Of a DNA stretch of 14,730 nt, positions 5,287-12,626 are shown one piece after another; positions within the stretch are counted from its first letter, which is position 1, and each line of letters begins with the position of its first letter. Below the pieces are notes generated by a model. The model did no database searches. It worked only from the letters and a program-made list of their open reading frames with translations, and was not told the origin of the DNA. The position numbers and the translations under genes were made by a program. The stretch comes from DASVCZ01 sp036381335 (GTDB lineage: Bacteria > Patescibacteriota > Microgenomatia > UBA1400 > PJMF01): the NCBI GenBank assembly GCA_036381335.1, contig DASVCZ010000002.1, forward strand, positions 1-14,730, in the 5' to 3' direction.

Positions 5287-6028
5287 TGAACTGGCTGATA
5301 TCGACAATGTGGGGTGCGTACCCCAGTTTTTCAATTGCTTTTTTAAATGAGTCGGTAGGGGTATGCATCAGCACCGTTTGAGTGACCGGCACGCTGTTAG
5401 CGGCAAAATGAAGCACGTCCTCTAAGGAAAATTCAATCAGGTTGGGCACAATTTCTTTCAGTTTTTTTTGGGAAGAATCTGAAAACGCGGACGGATAATA
5501 AAAAACTGTAGTTGCATTCAAAACCATCAGGCATGTATCGAGGTGATAAAACTTGGGATCAACTAACTCTAGCCCAATCGCTTCTTTATGGGCCAAGTCA
5601 CCCACGACCGACACGGCCTCGCTTGACGTCCGGAAGCCCATCCCCATCAGCAATCGCTGGCCGAGTTTTTGCACGTCTCCGCCTTCCAAAAAAATACCTT
5701 CAGGCAACTCTTTAATCTCATAGCCTTGGGTGTGATACCACTGCCGATAGTACTCTGATTCTGGCTGGCGCTCGGGGTAGCGAAAGCGGCTCAAGAGAAA
5801 GGTCGAATCATCGAGCATCACACCTTGGTCAGTTGCGAAAACCATATCGGGCACGCCCTTTTCCTGGTCAATCACCTCCACTTTCACCCCCAGCGATTCA
5901 TACGCCGTCTTGAGTGATTTCCACTCTTGTAACGCCTGCTCAGGGTCCACCGCCCCTACTTCCATCCAGGGGTTAATCTGATACTCAACTTGAAAATATT
6001 GAGGACGACACATGAGAATATGAGTCAT
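5240..6028 (-). CDS. Dimethylargininase/arginine deiminase-like hydrolase (guanidino-group modifying fold)
   Basis: This 262-residue protein has the pentein fold of dimethylarginine dimethylaminohydrolases and related amidinotransferases. Signatures are LMCRPQYFQVEYQINPWM at the start, VPDMVF (59-64), the acidic FLEGGDV (E115, D118), the catalytic His in YHLDTCL (H162) and the catalytic Cys in GGGIHCLTGEL (C256), six residues from the end. The family hydrolyses or transfers the guanidino carbon of arginine or methylarginines, giving citrulline and an amine. The exact substrate is open; DDAH-like and ornithine-forming activities are both possible. The ATG at 6028 is chosen over GTG 6046 because it avoids overlap with CorA and starts just before the conserved MCRP. 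Its 3' 47 bases, including the Cys codon, are antisense to the convergent membrane-protein gene. Confidence 0.85.
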   Translation of the reverse strand: MTHILMCRPQYFQVEYQINPWMEVGAVDPEQALQEWKSLKTAYESLGVKVEVIDQEKGVPDMVFATDQGVMLDDSTFLLSRFRYPERQPESEYYRQWYHTQGYEIKELPEGIFLEGGDVQKLGQRLLMGMGFRTSSEAVSVVGDLAHKEAIGLELVDPKFYHLDTCLMVLNATTVFYYPSAFSDSSQKKLKEIVPNLIEFSLEDVLHFAANSVPVTQTVLMHTPTDSFKKAIEKLGYAPHIVDISQFIKAGGGIHCLTGELA

Positions 6029-6035
6029 AATAGAA

Positions 6036-6041
6036 ATTAAA
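6036..6041 (-). promoter_or_regulatory. Possible -10 box of the hydrolase, overlapping the CorA stop codon
   Basis: TTTAAT on the minus strand, seven bases before the ATG at 6028 and overlapping the TAA stop of the upstream corA-like gene. There is no Shine-Dalgarno sequence between stop and start. It is a weaker match than the other start-proximal -10 boxes. Confidence 0.35.
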
Positions 6042-7038
6042 ACCACTTCTTATATTTGAAGAGGAGGAGCATTAAAACCGCCGGACCAATGGCCATAACC
6101 ATGACCAAGTAAAAGGTAGTGAAAGGGCCCCAGAAAGTCCAGGAACCCGCCTCGATGCCGCCGGGAATTAAAATATTCATGCCGTAAAATGAACCCACAA
6201 TCGTAGCCGGAATACCTAATGTAAAAATAATCGTCAGAATGCCCAAAATTTTGTTAGTCCGCTCAGTACTGACAGTAAAGTCGGCATCTTTGTAAATTTC
6301 TACCGTTTCTCTGGCCTCTTCCAGCGTCTCACTCAGGCGCTTCATTCTCATGGTTAGGCTGGAATAATAGCGAGTGGTAGTATCAATTAATTCAGTTTTA
6401 CTGGCCGAAAGATCTTGGAGCATGGTTTTGAACGAACTGATGACGCGCCGTTGGCGCATAATTTTTTGCCGAAGCTGACTAATGCTATAGGCCCCCGAGA
6501 CATTGACGTCAAAAACTAAGTCATCGATTTCGTCCACTTCCTGGAGAATGATATCAAGCAAAGAGGACACATCTGTCACCAACGCCTCCAACAGATGGTA
6601 AGTCAGATATGCAGCCGACTTCTTCATGACCTCATCTCTTCGCTTTTCATCTGACTCAACTTCTTTAAAAAGGTCAGCTGTCGACAACTCTGAGTCTCGA
6701 TGTACAGTAACAACCGTATTTTTGTTCAAGAAGATGCACACCTTGTGTGCGGTGACTTTATTTTCCTGTTGATCATAACGTGGTGTTCGTAAAAGAATAA
6801 AGATGTACTTGTCTTCGATGCTTAATTGGTCCAACTGCCCTTTCTGGATGCACGCATCTAAGTGAAGCGGGTCAAAGGCAAACTCTTCTGCCAGTTGGTT
6901 CATTTCTTTGCGTTTGGGATTTTCAATATCGATCCAAGTGATACTGTTGTGCTTGAGCTTCCTAACTAGACTACGTTTTTCTTCCGGACTAGAAGTTTTG
7001 GTTTTTTTGGCTAAAGGGTTTAAAAAGTGCAAATCCAT
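6037..7038 (-). CDS. corA: CorA-family magnesium/divalent cation channel
   Basis: This 333-residue protein has the standard CorA layout: an N-terminal alpha/beta cytoplasmic domain (about 1-150), long stalk helices (about 150-262) with charged heptads such as LDIILQEVDEIDDLVFDV, a first membrane helix (about 265-284) ending in the diagnostic YGMN motif (285-288), a short acidic loop (GGIEAGSW), and a second helix (about 306-327) with the basic C-terminus KYKKWF. CorA forms a pentameric inner-membrane channel for Mg2+ (also Co2+, Ni2+) gated by cytoplasmic Mg2+. It precedes the hydrolase by 8 bases on the same strand. The start signal is unclear: no Shine-Dalgarno sequence, and only a weak TAAAAA eleven bases before the ATG. 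Its 5' end diverges from the CaCA exchanger gene across 70 bases. Confidence 0.93.
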   Translation of the reverse strand: MDLHFLNPLAKKTKTSSPEEKRSLVRKLKHNSITWIDIENPKRKEMNQLAEEFAFDPLHLDACIQKGQLDQLSIEDKYIFILLRTPRYDQQENKVTAHKVCIFLNKNTVVTVHRDSELSTADLFKEVESDEKRRDEVMKKSAAYLTYHLLEALVTDVSSLLDIILQEVDEIDDLVFDVNVSGAYSISQLRQKIMRQRRVISSFKTMLQDLSASKTELIDTTTRYYSSLTMRMKRLSETLEEARETVEIYKDADFTVSTERTNKILGILTIIFTLGIPATIVGSFYGMNILIPGGIEAGSWTFWGPFTTFYLVMVMAIGPAVLMLLLFKYKKWF

Positions 7039-7091
7039 AGTCTAAAAAGTTTTTACCTACCTTCAGGATACCCCTTCTGAATTTTTTTGGC

Positions 7092-7097
7092 TATAAT
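7092..7097 (+). promoter_or_regulatory. -10 box of the CaCA exchanger gene
   Basis: A perfect TATAAT, 11 bases before the ATG at 7109, with no Shine-Dalgarno sequence between. The expected start of transcription is about 4-5 bases before the ATG. No good -35 box is seen. Confidence 0.6.
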
Positions 7098-7108
7098 GGA
7101 ATTGCCTC

Positions 7109-8059
7109 ATGCCTACTACACCTGCCTTTCATCTCTTAGCGTATGTCTTTTGTTTCCTTCTGGTTTGGATAGGATCAGGCATGGTAGTAACGGCAGTCTC
7201 CAGCCTCTCACGGTCCTGGCACTTACCACGATTTATTATTTCGTTCTTTTTACTCGGCATTTTGACTTCTTTCCCTGAGATGACAATTGGTGGCTTGGCA
7301 GTGCTAAATAATACCCCCGCTGTCTTTGCAGGCAACCTGCTAGGCGCAACCATTGTGTTATTTTTGGGCATCATTCCTCTCCTCGGCATTGTAGGAAACG
7401 GAGTCACTCTCCCTTCCCAACTAAATCATTCGCAGTTGATGATTACCTTAATTGTGATTCTAGCTCCGGCTGTGTTGACTGTGGATCGAGAAGTAACCAG
7501 TCCCGAAGCCTATATTATGATTGGTTTATACCTTCTTCTGGGAGTTGTTTTTTCCTTTAAGCAGTCGTGGTGGGAGAAAGCTAAAACATCCCTCAAGCGA
7601 AAGACTAATGGCACAAAATTCATTGCCAAAATTGTAGTAGGGACTATTATTGTCTTAGGAGCTAGCCACCAAATACTAAATTCCACCTTGTTTTTTGCTC
7701 AGATGTACCACATCTCGCCATTTTTTCTGAGTCTGCTGGTGGTGTCATTGGGAACAAACTTGCCTGAATTATCTATTGTCTTTCGATCCATTGCTAAGCG
7801 AAAGAAAGACATAGCCTTTGCAGACTATTTAGGTTCAGCTAGCGCCAATACCCTCCTCTTTGGCGCCCTGACACTTGCCCACGGATCAACTTTTCACCTC
7901 CCCAACCATTTCTTACAACGCTTTACTTTCATTTTGGTTGGTTTAGTTTTATTTTTCTTTTTTGCTCGTTCGAAAAGCTCTCTCTCCCGCAAAGAAAGCC
8001 TAGTACTTTTTGGTCTTTACTGCGGCTTCCTCATCTTTGAGCTTTTGCTGCTACAATAG
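7109..8059 (+). CDS. CaCA-family sodium/calcium (cation) exchanger
   Basis: This 316-residue membrane protein has about ten helices. The two inverted alpha repeats of the Ca2+/cation antiporter family are visible: GILTSFPEMTIGGLAVLNN followed by GNLLGATIV (about residues 50-81) in the first half, and VVSLGTNLPELSIVFRSIA followed by ADYLGSASANTLLFG (about 211-254) in the second. The conserved acidic residues (E57 in the first, E221 in the second) bind the cation. A charged loop about 152-170 (KQSWWEKAKTSLKRK) joins the halves in the cytoplasm. The protein probably exports Ca2+ in exchange for Na+ or H+. The MFS gene begins four bases after its stop. It diverges from the CorA gene, so two cation transport genes share an upstream region. 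Confidence 0.9.
   Translation: MPTTPAFHLLAYVFCFLLVWIGSGMVVTAVSSLSRSWHLPRFIISFFLLGILTSFPEMTIGGLAVLNNTPAVFAGNLLGATIVLFLGIIPLLGIVGNGVTLPSQLNHSQLMITLIVILAPAVLTVDREVTSPEAYIMIGLYLLLGVVFSFKQSWWEKAKTSLKRKTNGTKFIAKIVVGTIIVLGASHQILNSTLFFAQMYHISPFFLSLLVVSLGTNLPELSIVFRSIAKRKKDIAFADYLGSASANTLLFGALTLAHGSTFHLPNHFLQRFTFILVGLVLFFFFARSKSSLSRKESLVLFGLYCGFLIFELLLLQ
8049..8057 (+). promoter_or_regulatory. Extended -10 of the MFS gene, overlapping the CaCA stop codon
   Basis: TGC-TACAAT is a TGn extended -10 whose last base is the first base of the exchanger's TAG stop. It ends six bases before the ATG at 8064. No Shine-Dalgarno sequence is present. Confidence 0.55.
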
Positions 8060-8063
8060 AGTC

Positions 8064-9287
8064 ATGGCTCTGAGATCGCACGACACCTCCAAAGTCTATT
8101 TACTTTTGACCCTATGTAATACCTTAGCTGCTTCCCTGATCTGGGGCATCAACACCTTGTTTTTGCTGGATGCTGGCTTAAGCAACTTGGAGGCATTTTC
8201 TGCTAACGCTTTTTTTACCCTCGGGCAGGTCATTTTTGAAATCCCGACTGGCATAGTGGCCGATACCGTGGGTCGCCGAGCTTCGTATCTGTTGGGGACG
8301 TGCACTTTGGCTGTATCAACATTGCTATACTTCTTCGCCTGGCAAATGCAATTGCCTTTCTGGAGTTGGGCGGTGACCTCCATCCTGCTCGGATTGGGCT
8401 TTACCTTTTTTTCAGGAGCCACTGAAGCCTGGCTAGTCGATAGCCTGGCCTTTACCAAAAACAAAAGTAGTCTGGAAGAAGTGATGGCCAAGGGCCAAAT
8501 GGTGGGCGGTGGTGCGATGTTGGTAGGTTCGGTTCTAGGTGGCGTCATTGCTCAGCACACGAATTTAGGCGTTCCTTATATTTTGAGAGCAATTATCTTG
8601 ATCATTAACTTTGCCGTGGCGTTTTTCTTAATGAAAGACTTGGGCTTTACACCTAAAAAGAGCCAGCGCTGGCTAGCTGATGTCAAAGACACTTTTGCCA
8701 CCTCTCTCAAGTACGGCTGGGGCAATCCTTCAGTGCGCTGGGTGATGCTGGCGGCGCCTTTTACTTCTGGAGTGGGGTTTTACGTCTTTTACGCCATGCA
8801 ACCTCACCTGCTCAACCTTTACGGCAACTCAGAAGCCTATGGCATTGCCGGCTTAGCGGCGGCTATTATCGCTGGCGCTCAAATTTTAGGTGGGATGGCG
8901 GTACCGTATGTCCGTAAGCTACTGCCCAATCGGTTATCGGTGCTGTTAGCCAATGGGGTGCTGGGAGTGATACTGTTGTTAACCTTAAGCGTGGTCAGTC
9001 ATTTTTGGCTTGCGATCGGTCTCTTTATACTCTGGGGATTGTTATTTGCGGCTGTCTTGCCTGTCCGGCAAGCGTACTTAAACAATCTTATTCCTTCCCA
9101 GCAGCGGGCTACCGTTTTATCGTTTGATTCTCTAGTCGGGTCTAGTGGCGGCATTGTCATCCAACCGGTACTAGGGAAGGTGGCCGATGTCTGGAGCTAT
9201 CCGTTGTCGTATGCGGGGGGAGCGCTCTTCCAGCTACTGGCTATTCCGTTTATTTTGTTGGCCAAAAAGGAACGATCTAAACCTTAA
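8064..9287 (+). CDS. Major facilitator superfamily transporter
   Basis: This 407-residue protein has twelve predicted helices, normal for the family. The A-loop signature between helices 2 and 3 is clear: GQVIFEIPTGIVADTVGRRAS (G53 to S73; the key residues are the D of VADTVGRR and the paired Arg). The second half repeats the pattern less strictly, with LIPSQQRATVLSF (about 350-362) typical of helix 10 entry in drug/metabolite MFS proteins. The role is probably proton-coupled efflux or uptake of a small molecule; the substrate is unknown. I use the ATG at 8064, not TTG 8010, because the latter would run 50 bases into the exchanger gene and ignores the -10 box at 8052-8057. A 13-bp palindrome covers its stop codon. 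Confidence 0.9.
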   Translation: MALRSHDTSKVYLLLTLCNTLAASLIWGINTLFLLDAGLSNLEAFSANAFFTLGQVIFEIPTGIVADTVGRRASYLLGTCTLAVSTLLYFFAWQMQLPFWSWAVTSILLGLGFTFFSGATEAWLVDSLAFTKNKSSLEEVMAKGQMVGGGAMLVGSVLGGVIAQHTNLGVPYILRAIILIINFAVAFFLMKDLGFTPKKSQRWLADVKDTFATSLKYGWGNPSVRWVMLAAPFTSGVGFYVFYAMQPHLLNLYGNSEAYGIAGLAAAIIAGAQILGGMAVPYVRKLLPNRLSVLLANGVLGVILLLTLSVVSHFWLAIGLFILWGLLFAAVLPVRQAYLNNLIPSQQRATVLSFDSLVGSSGGIVIQPVLGKVADVWSYPLSYAGGALFQLLAIPFILLAKKERSKP

Positions 9288-9296
9288 GCAGCTTAA
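9284..9296. repeat. 13-bp palindrome over the MFS stop codon
   Basis: TTAAGC-A-GCTTAA is a perfect dyad with a one-base centre. It contains the TAA stop of the MFS gene and lies 20 bases upstream of the topoisomerase -10 element, at the position of a -35 region. A one-base loop cannot form a stable hairpin, so a protein-binding site is the more likely reading, if it means anything. Confidence 0.35.
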
Positions 9297-9315
9297 TGAG
9301 TTGCTCGCTTTAATG

Positions 9316-9324
9316 TGTCATAAT
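9316..9324 (+). promoter_or_regulatory. Extended -10 of the topoisomerase IB gene
   Basis: TGT-CATAAT, a TGn extended -10 ending seven bases before the ATG at 9332. There is no -35 box of quality and no Shine-Dalgarno sequence. Confidence 0.55.
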
Positions 9325-9331
9325 TACTTTT

Positions 9332-10342
9332 ATGACCGATGGCCCTCCTTCCATACGTTACGTCTCCGACAGTACCTTCCGGTGGAGCCGCAAAAAGCAC
9401 GGTAAGGGTTTTCGTTTCCTGGATGAGGAAGGAAATGTCCTGGCGGCCAAAGAGATGGATCGCATTAAAAAGCTGGGCATCCCTCCAGCCTGGACCGACG
9501 TCCGCATTTGTCATAAAGAAAACGGTCACATTCAGGCGGTTGGTTTCGACGCTAAAGGCCGTAAGCAGTACATCTATCACCCTGTGTGGACAGAATATAA
9601 CCAGCAGCACAAGTTTGACCGGATGGTTCGCTTTGGTGAAGTGCTACCCACGCTCAGAGAGACGGTCAGCGGCCACATGCGTCAACACAACTTGACTCGG
9701 GAGCGGATTTTAGCCACCGTCGTCTGGCTGCTGGAAAATACTTTTATCCGGGTGGGAAACAAACAATACGAACGCGACAATAAGTCCTACGGGCTGACTA
9801 CGTTAAGAGGCAAGCACGTCAAAGTTCGCGGTAACACGGTTAAGTTTCGTTTTAAAGGTAAAAGCGGCGTCTACCATGACTTGGCTGTGACTAATAAACG
9901 AGTAGCCGCTACCATTAAAAAGTGCAGCGAGTTACCGGGCTACGAACTGTTTCAATACCTCGACGAAGACTACGATCGGCAAACGATTGATTCTAGTGAC
10001 GTCAACGAATACATGCAGAGCATTACGGGAGAGACGTTATCAGCCAAAGATTTTCGCACCTGGGGCGGCACCACCTTAGCTGGAGACACGTTGTATCAAT
10101 GGGGAAAGCCGGAGTCTGAAGCTGAGGTCAAAAAGGCGCTCAATCACACTGTCAAAGAGGTATCGAGTCATCTGAGGAACACGGTCAATGTCTGTCGCAA
10201 GTATTACATACATCCTAAAATTGTCGAAAGTTACCAGAAAGATCTCTTAATTCCTCACTTTGAAAAAATTTACAAGTCAAAGAAGTATCCGGTTGACGGC
10301 TTGTCGATTGAAGAAACGGCAGCCTGGATGTTGTTGAAGTAG
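9332..10342 (+). CDS. DNA topoisomerase IB (poxvirus-like bacterial type)
   Basis: This 336-residue enzyme relaxes supercoils by a 3'-phosphotyrosyl intermediate without ATP. The N-terminal domain (to about 95) includes RYVSDSTFRWSRKKHGKGF and IPPAWTDVRIC. The catalytic domain has all five expected residues: R140 (FIRVGN), K177 (FKGKSG), R242 (DFRTWGGT), H280 (SSHLRNT) and the nucleophile Y292 (CRKYYIHP). Also canonical are NKSYGLTTLRGKHVKVRG and the C-terminal EETAAW. The length is usual for the family. TopoIB is patchily distributed in bacteria and often thought to be laterally acquired. The start is supported by an extended -10 seven bases upstream. The hflX gene follows after 17 bases but has its own -10. 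Confidence 0.95.
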   Translation: MTDGPPSIRYVSDSTFRWSRKKHGKGFRFLDEEGNVLAAKEMDRIKKLGIPPAWTDVRICHKENGHIQAVGFDAKGRKQYIYHPVWTEYNQQHKFDRMVRFGEVLPTLRETVSGHMRQHNLTRERILATVVWLLENTFIRVGNKQYERDNKSYGLTTLRGKHVKVRGNTVKFRFKGKSGVYHDLAVTNKRVAATIKKCSELPGYELFQYLDEDYDRQTIDSSDVNEYMQSITGETLSAKDFRTWGGTTLAGDTLYQWGKPESEAEVKKALNHTVKEVSSHLRNTVNVCRKYYIHPKIVESYQKDLLIPHFEKIYKSKKYPVDGLSIEETAAWMLLK

Positions 10343-10343
10343 C

Positions 10344-10352
10344 TGATAAAAT
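10344..10352 (+). promoter_or_regulatory. Extended -10 of hflX
   Basis: TGA-TAAAAT, a TGn extended -10 beginning two bases after the topoisomerase stop codon and ending seven bases before the ATG at 10360. The interval AAGCCCC has no Shine-Dalgarno character. Confidence 0.6.
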
Positions 10353-10359
10353 AAGCCCC

Positions 10360-11466
10360 ATGGCTAATCTCAAACCCCGTTTTCTTCTCCTCCAGGTCAT
10401 CACCCCTCACTACCATCAAGAACTGGCGCTCAAAAACATGGCTGAGTTAGAGCAGCTGGTAGAGACGTATGGCGGGGAAGTGGTGGAGAAATCAATTCAG
10501 CACCGGCAAAATCCTCATCCTGATATGTATATTGGCAGTGGCAAGGTTGAGTGGCTCAAAGAAACAGTCAGAGACAAGAAGATTGAGGTGGTGGTCATTA
10601 ATGGCATTGTCAAAGCCGGGCAGTTATTCCGCTTAACCAAAGCCTTGTGGGAAGTACACACTCGGATTAAGGTTTGGGACCGAGTCGATTTAATTCTCAA
10701 TATTTTTGATCAGCACGCCTCCACCACCGAAGCCAAGCTCCAAATTGAGTTGGCGCGCCTGCAGCACAGTGGTCCTCAAATTTACGGCTTAGGCCGGACA
10801 GAACTTTCTCGCCAAGCCGGAGGTATCGGGACTCGTGGCGGCGGTGAAACCAATATTGAAAAAGAGCGGCGGCTGATTAAAAAGCGAACCCAAGAAATTA
10901 GACAGAAACTAACCCATATTGCTCGTAATCAACAACATAAAATTCATCAACGGAAAGCTAAAAATATTACCTCGGTCGCCTTAGTTGGGTATACCAGTGC
11001 CGGCAAGACAACCTTATTTAATGCCTTAACCAGTAAAGAACGCCAGGAAAGCCAAGCGTTATTTACGACTTTAGATAGTGTGGTCGGCAAATTAAAAATT
11101 TCGCCACACGACCCCACCGTCTTGATTTCTGACACCATTGGTTTTATCGAAGATCTGCCACCATTTTTAATTGAAGCCTTTCGCTCAACCCTGATGGAAT
11201 CCTTGTCCGCGGATATGTTACTGCATGTGATTGACGCTGCCGATCCTGACATGCTTTTAAAAATGAAAGTCGTCAAAGATATCTTACAAGATTTAAACGT
11301 CCAACAGCCCCATATATTGGTGTTTAATAAAATTGATCAAGTAGATACAGAACGGTTGGCGCAATTCAAAAAAGAGTATTCGGGCAAAAACCATTTCTTT
11401 GTGTCAGCAAAAACAGGGGAAGGGTTAGATGAGTTGCGACAGATGATTGGGAAAACATTACTCTGA
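10360..11466 (+). CDS. hflX: GTPase HflX, ribosome-associated
   Basis: This 368-residue GTPase has the HflX N-terminal domain (about 1-165), with MYIGSGKVEWLK (56-67), DRVDLILNIFDQHASTTEAKLQIELARL (D107 to L134) and GGIGTRGGGETNIEKERR (154-171). The usual form of the last motif is GTRGPGE; here Pro is Gly. A coiled linker is followed by the G domain: G1 GYTSAGKT (210-217), G2 in FTTLDS, G3 DTIGF (258-262), G4 NKID (323-326), G5 SAK (349-351). HflX binds the 50S subunit and splits stalled or hibernating ribosomes, especially under heat stress. It ends with TGA, which confirms that TGA is a stop here. A short AT-rich hairpin (AAGTAA-TTC-TTACTT, 11466-11480, then TTT) may be a weak terminator. 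Confidence 0.95.
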   Translation: MANLKPRFLLLQVITPHYHQELALKNMAELEQLVETYGGEVVEKSIQHRQNPHPDMYIGSGKVEWLKETVRDKKIEVVVINGIVKAGQLFRLTKALWEVHTRIKVWDRVDLILNIFDQHASTTEAKLQIELARLQHSGPQIYGLGRTELSRQAGGIGTRGGGETNIEKERRLIKKRTQEIRQKLTHIARNQQHKIHQRKAKNITSVALVGYTSAGKTTLFNALTSKERQESQALFTTLDSVVGKLKISPHDPTVLISDTIGFIEDLPPFLIEAFRSTLMESLSADMLLHVIDAADPDMLLKMKVVKDILQDLNVQQPHILVFNKIDQVDTERLAQFKKEYSGKNHFFVSAKTGEGLDELRQMIGKTLL

Positions 11467-11483
11467 AGTAATTCTTACTTTTT
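11466..11483 (+). terminator. Weak hairpin after hflX
   Basis: A six-bp stem AAGTAA/TTACTT with loop TTC is followed by three more T. It begins at the last base of the hflX stop codon. The stem has only one G-C pair per arm, so termination would be inefficient. Confidence 0.3.
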
Positions 11484-11511
11484 CCCTACCAATTGTTAAC
11501 TTGATTGATGC

Positions 11512-11540
11512 TTCTCAGGCAGTGCCTAACTTTCTATAAT
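11512..11540 (+). promoter_or_regulatory. Promoter of the alpha/beta hydrolase gene
   Basis: TTCTCA (11512-11517) and a perfect TATAAT (11535-11540) have a 17-base spacer. The -10 ends eight bases before the ATG at 11549, with no Shine-Dalgarno sequence. The spacer contains most of the palindrome AGGCA-G-TGCCT (11517-11527). Confidence 0.6.
11517..11527. promoter_or_regulatory. 11-bp palindrome in the hydrolase promoter, possible operator
   Basis: AGGCA-G-TGCCT is a perfect dyad between the -35 and -10 boxes, where a repressor would block polymerase. No other copy is seen in the window. Confidence 0.35.
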
Positions 11541-11548
11541 TGATTTTC

Positions 11549-12613
11549 ATGAGCTCACGCTTTTCCTATATTTATCTACTGATGGGCCTGACTATCTTAG
11601 TCATTGCTGGTGTGACGTGGGGGTTATGGAACCAACAACGGCCGGCTCCCCTGACGATAGAGTCGTTAAGCCAGATTGAAAATCCCTTGTCGGCTTCTTC
11701 CCAACCGGCTGCCACACCGTTTCAAGAAATGACGATCCCTTACTTGCGCTCGCGTACCTATCAAAGCTCGCTGGGCGAAATGGAGCTGTTATCCCAAAAT
11801 GGCACCTATCGCTCGTACCTGTCTAGTTATACTTCTGATGGTTTGCGCATTAATGGCTTGTTAACCGTGCCCACCGGAGAGCAACCTGTTGCTGGCTGGC
11901 CAGCCATTGTCTTTATTCATGGGTACATACCGCCCACACAATATCGAACCACCGAGAAATACGTTGAGTACGTCAATTACTTAGCCCGCAATGGATTCGT
12001 GGTTTTTAAGATTGATTTGAGGGGGCACGGAGCATCGGAAGGCGAGCCGGGAGGTGCCTACTACTCCTCCGATTATGTCATCGATACTCTCAACGCCCAG
12101 GCCGCGCTAGCAGGATCTTCATTTGTGGATGACAGCAAGATAGGGCTCTGGGGGCACAGCATGGCGGGCAACGTCACGCTTAGAAGCCTAGCGGCGAAAC
12201 CTGATATTCCGGCGGCCGTCATCTGGGCAGGGGCTGGCTTCTCTTATGAAGATTTGCAAGAGTTTGGCATTAGTGACAACTCGTATCGGCCGCCGTCACA
12301 AAATACGGAGCGCCAGCGACGTCGGCGGGAGTTGTTTGACACCCACGGCGAGTTCGATCCCCAGCATCCTTTCTGGCGCCAGGTGATTCCCACCAATTAC
12401 TTAAGTGACTTCGGTGGGGCTATTCAGCTTCATCATGCCGTCAACGACGCTACCGTCAACGTCGAGTACAGTCGCAACCTTGACCAATTGCTCGGCCAAC
12501 TCAACATTGTCCACCAATACCACGAATATCAAAGTGGTGGCCACGACATCGAAGGCGCTAGCTTTAATCAAGCCATGCAGGCAACTGTTGATTTCTTCCA
12601 AGAGCATTTATAA
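11549..12613 (+). CDS. Membrane-anchored alpha/beta hydrolase (S9 / dienelactone hydrolase-like)
   Basis: This 354-residue protein has an N-terminal membrane anchor (about 6-27), a linker to about 60, and an alpha/beta-hydrolase domain from about 95. The oxyanion region is VFIHGYIPP (121-129), followed by FKIDLRGHGASEGEPGG (153-169). The nucleophile elbow is GLWGHSMAGN (S204), the acid is probably D300 in HHAVNDATV, and the His is H332 in SGGHDIEG. This order and spacing match the prolyl oligopeptidase C-terminal domain and dienelactone hydrolase-like enzymes. It is probably an extracytoplasmic esterase or peptidase; the substrate cannot be read from sequence. A run of Arg (RQRRRRE, about 255-261) is unusual. 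The ATG at 11549 is chosen over TTG 11540 because the latter overlaps the -10. The glycosyltransferase follows after 13 bases. Confidence 0.88.
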   Translation: MSSRFSYIYLLMGLTILVIAGVTWGLWNQQRPAPLTIESLSQIENPLSASSQPAATPFQEMTIPYLRSRTYQSSLGEMELLSQNGTYRSYLSSYTSDGLRINGLLTVPTGEQPVAGWPAIVFIHGYIPPTQYRTTEKYVEYVNYLARNGFVVFKIDLRGHGASEGEPGGAYYSSDYVIDTLNAQAALAGSSFVDDSKIGLWGHSMAGNVTLRSLAAKPDIPAAVIWAGAGFSYEDLQEFGISDNSYRPPSQNTERQRRRRELFDTHGEFDPQHPFWRQVIPTNYLSDFGGAIQLHHAVNDATVNVEYSRNLDQLLGQLNIVHQYHEYQSGGHDIEGASFNQAMQATVDFFQEHL

Positions 12614-12614
12614 T
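12609..12614 (+). promoter_or_regulatory. -10 box of the glycosyltransferase gene, overlapping the hydrolase stop codon
   Basis: A perfect TATAAT contains the TAA stop of the hydrolase (12611-12613) and ends 12 bases before the ATG at 12627. A TTGATT at 12588-12593 lies 15 bases upstream and is a weak -35 candidate. There is no Shine-Dalgarno sequence. Confidence 0.45.
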
Positions 12615-12626
12615 CGGCCAAGTACA

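Noticed and set aside
7062..7087. TTCAG...CTGAA hairpin followed by T-run
   Set aside because: Only five base pairs with a 10-base loop, in a divergent promoter region with no plus-strand gene upstream to terminate.
8010..8063. TTG start 18 codons upstream of the MFS ATG
   Set aside because: It would run into the exchanger gene; the -10 box ends six bases before ATG 8064.
8096..8548. 150-residue minus-strand frame
   Set aside because: Antisense to the MFS gene, Pro/Lys/Ser-rich composition typical of a reversed membrane-protein gene.
9339..9695. 118-residue plus-strand frame inside the topoisomerase gene
   Set aside because: It is a shadow of a gene with all catalytic residues in the other frame; no motif or start signal.
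12405..12626. In-frame upstream extension of the glycosyltransferase, 74 residues
   Set aside because: It lies wholly inside the hydrolase gene in another frame, is Ser/Thr-rich low-complexity sequence without membrane character, and the ATG at 12627 begins a proper first helix.
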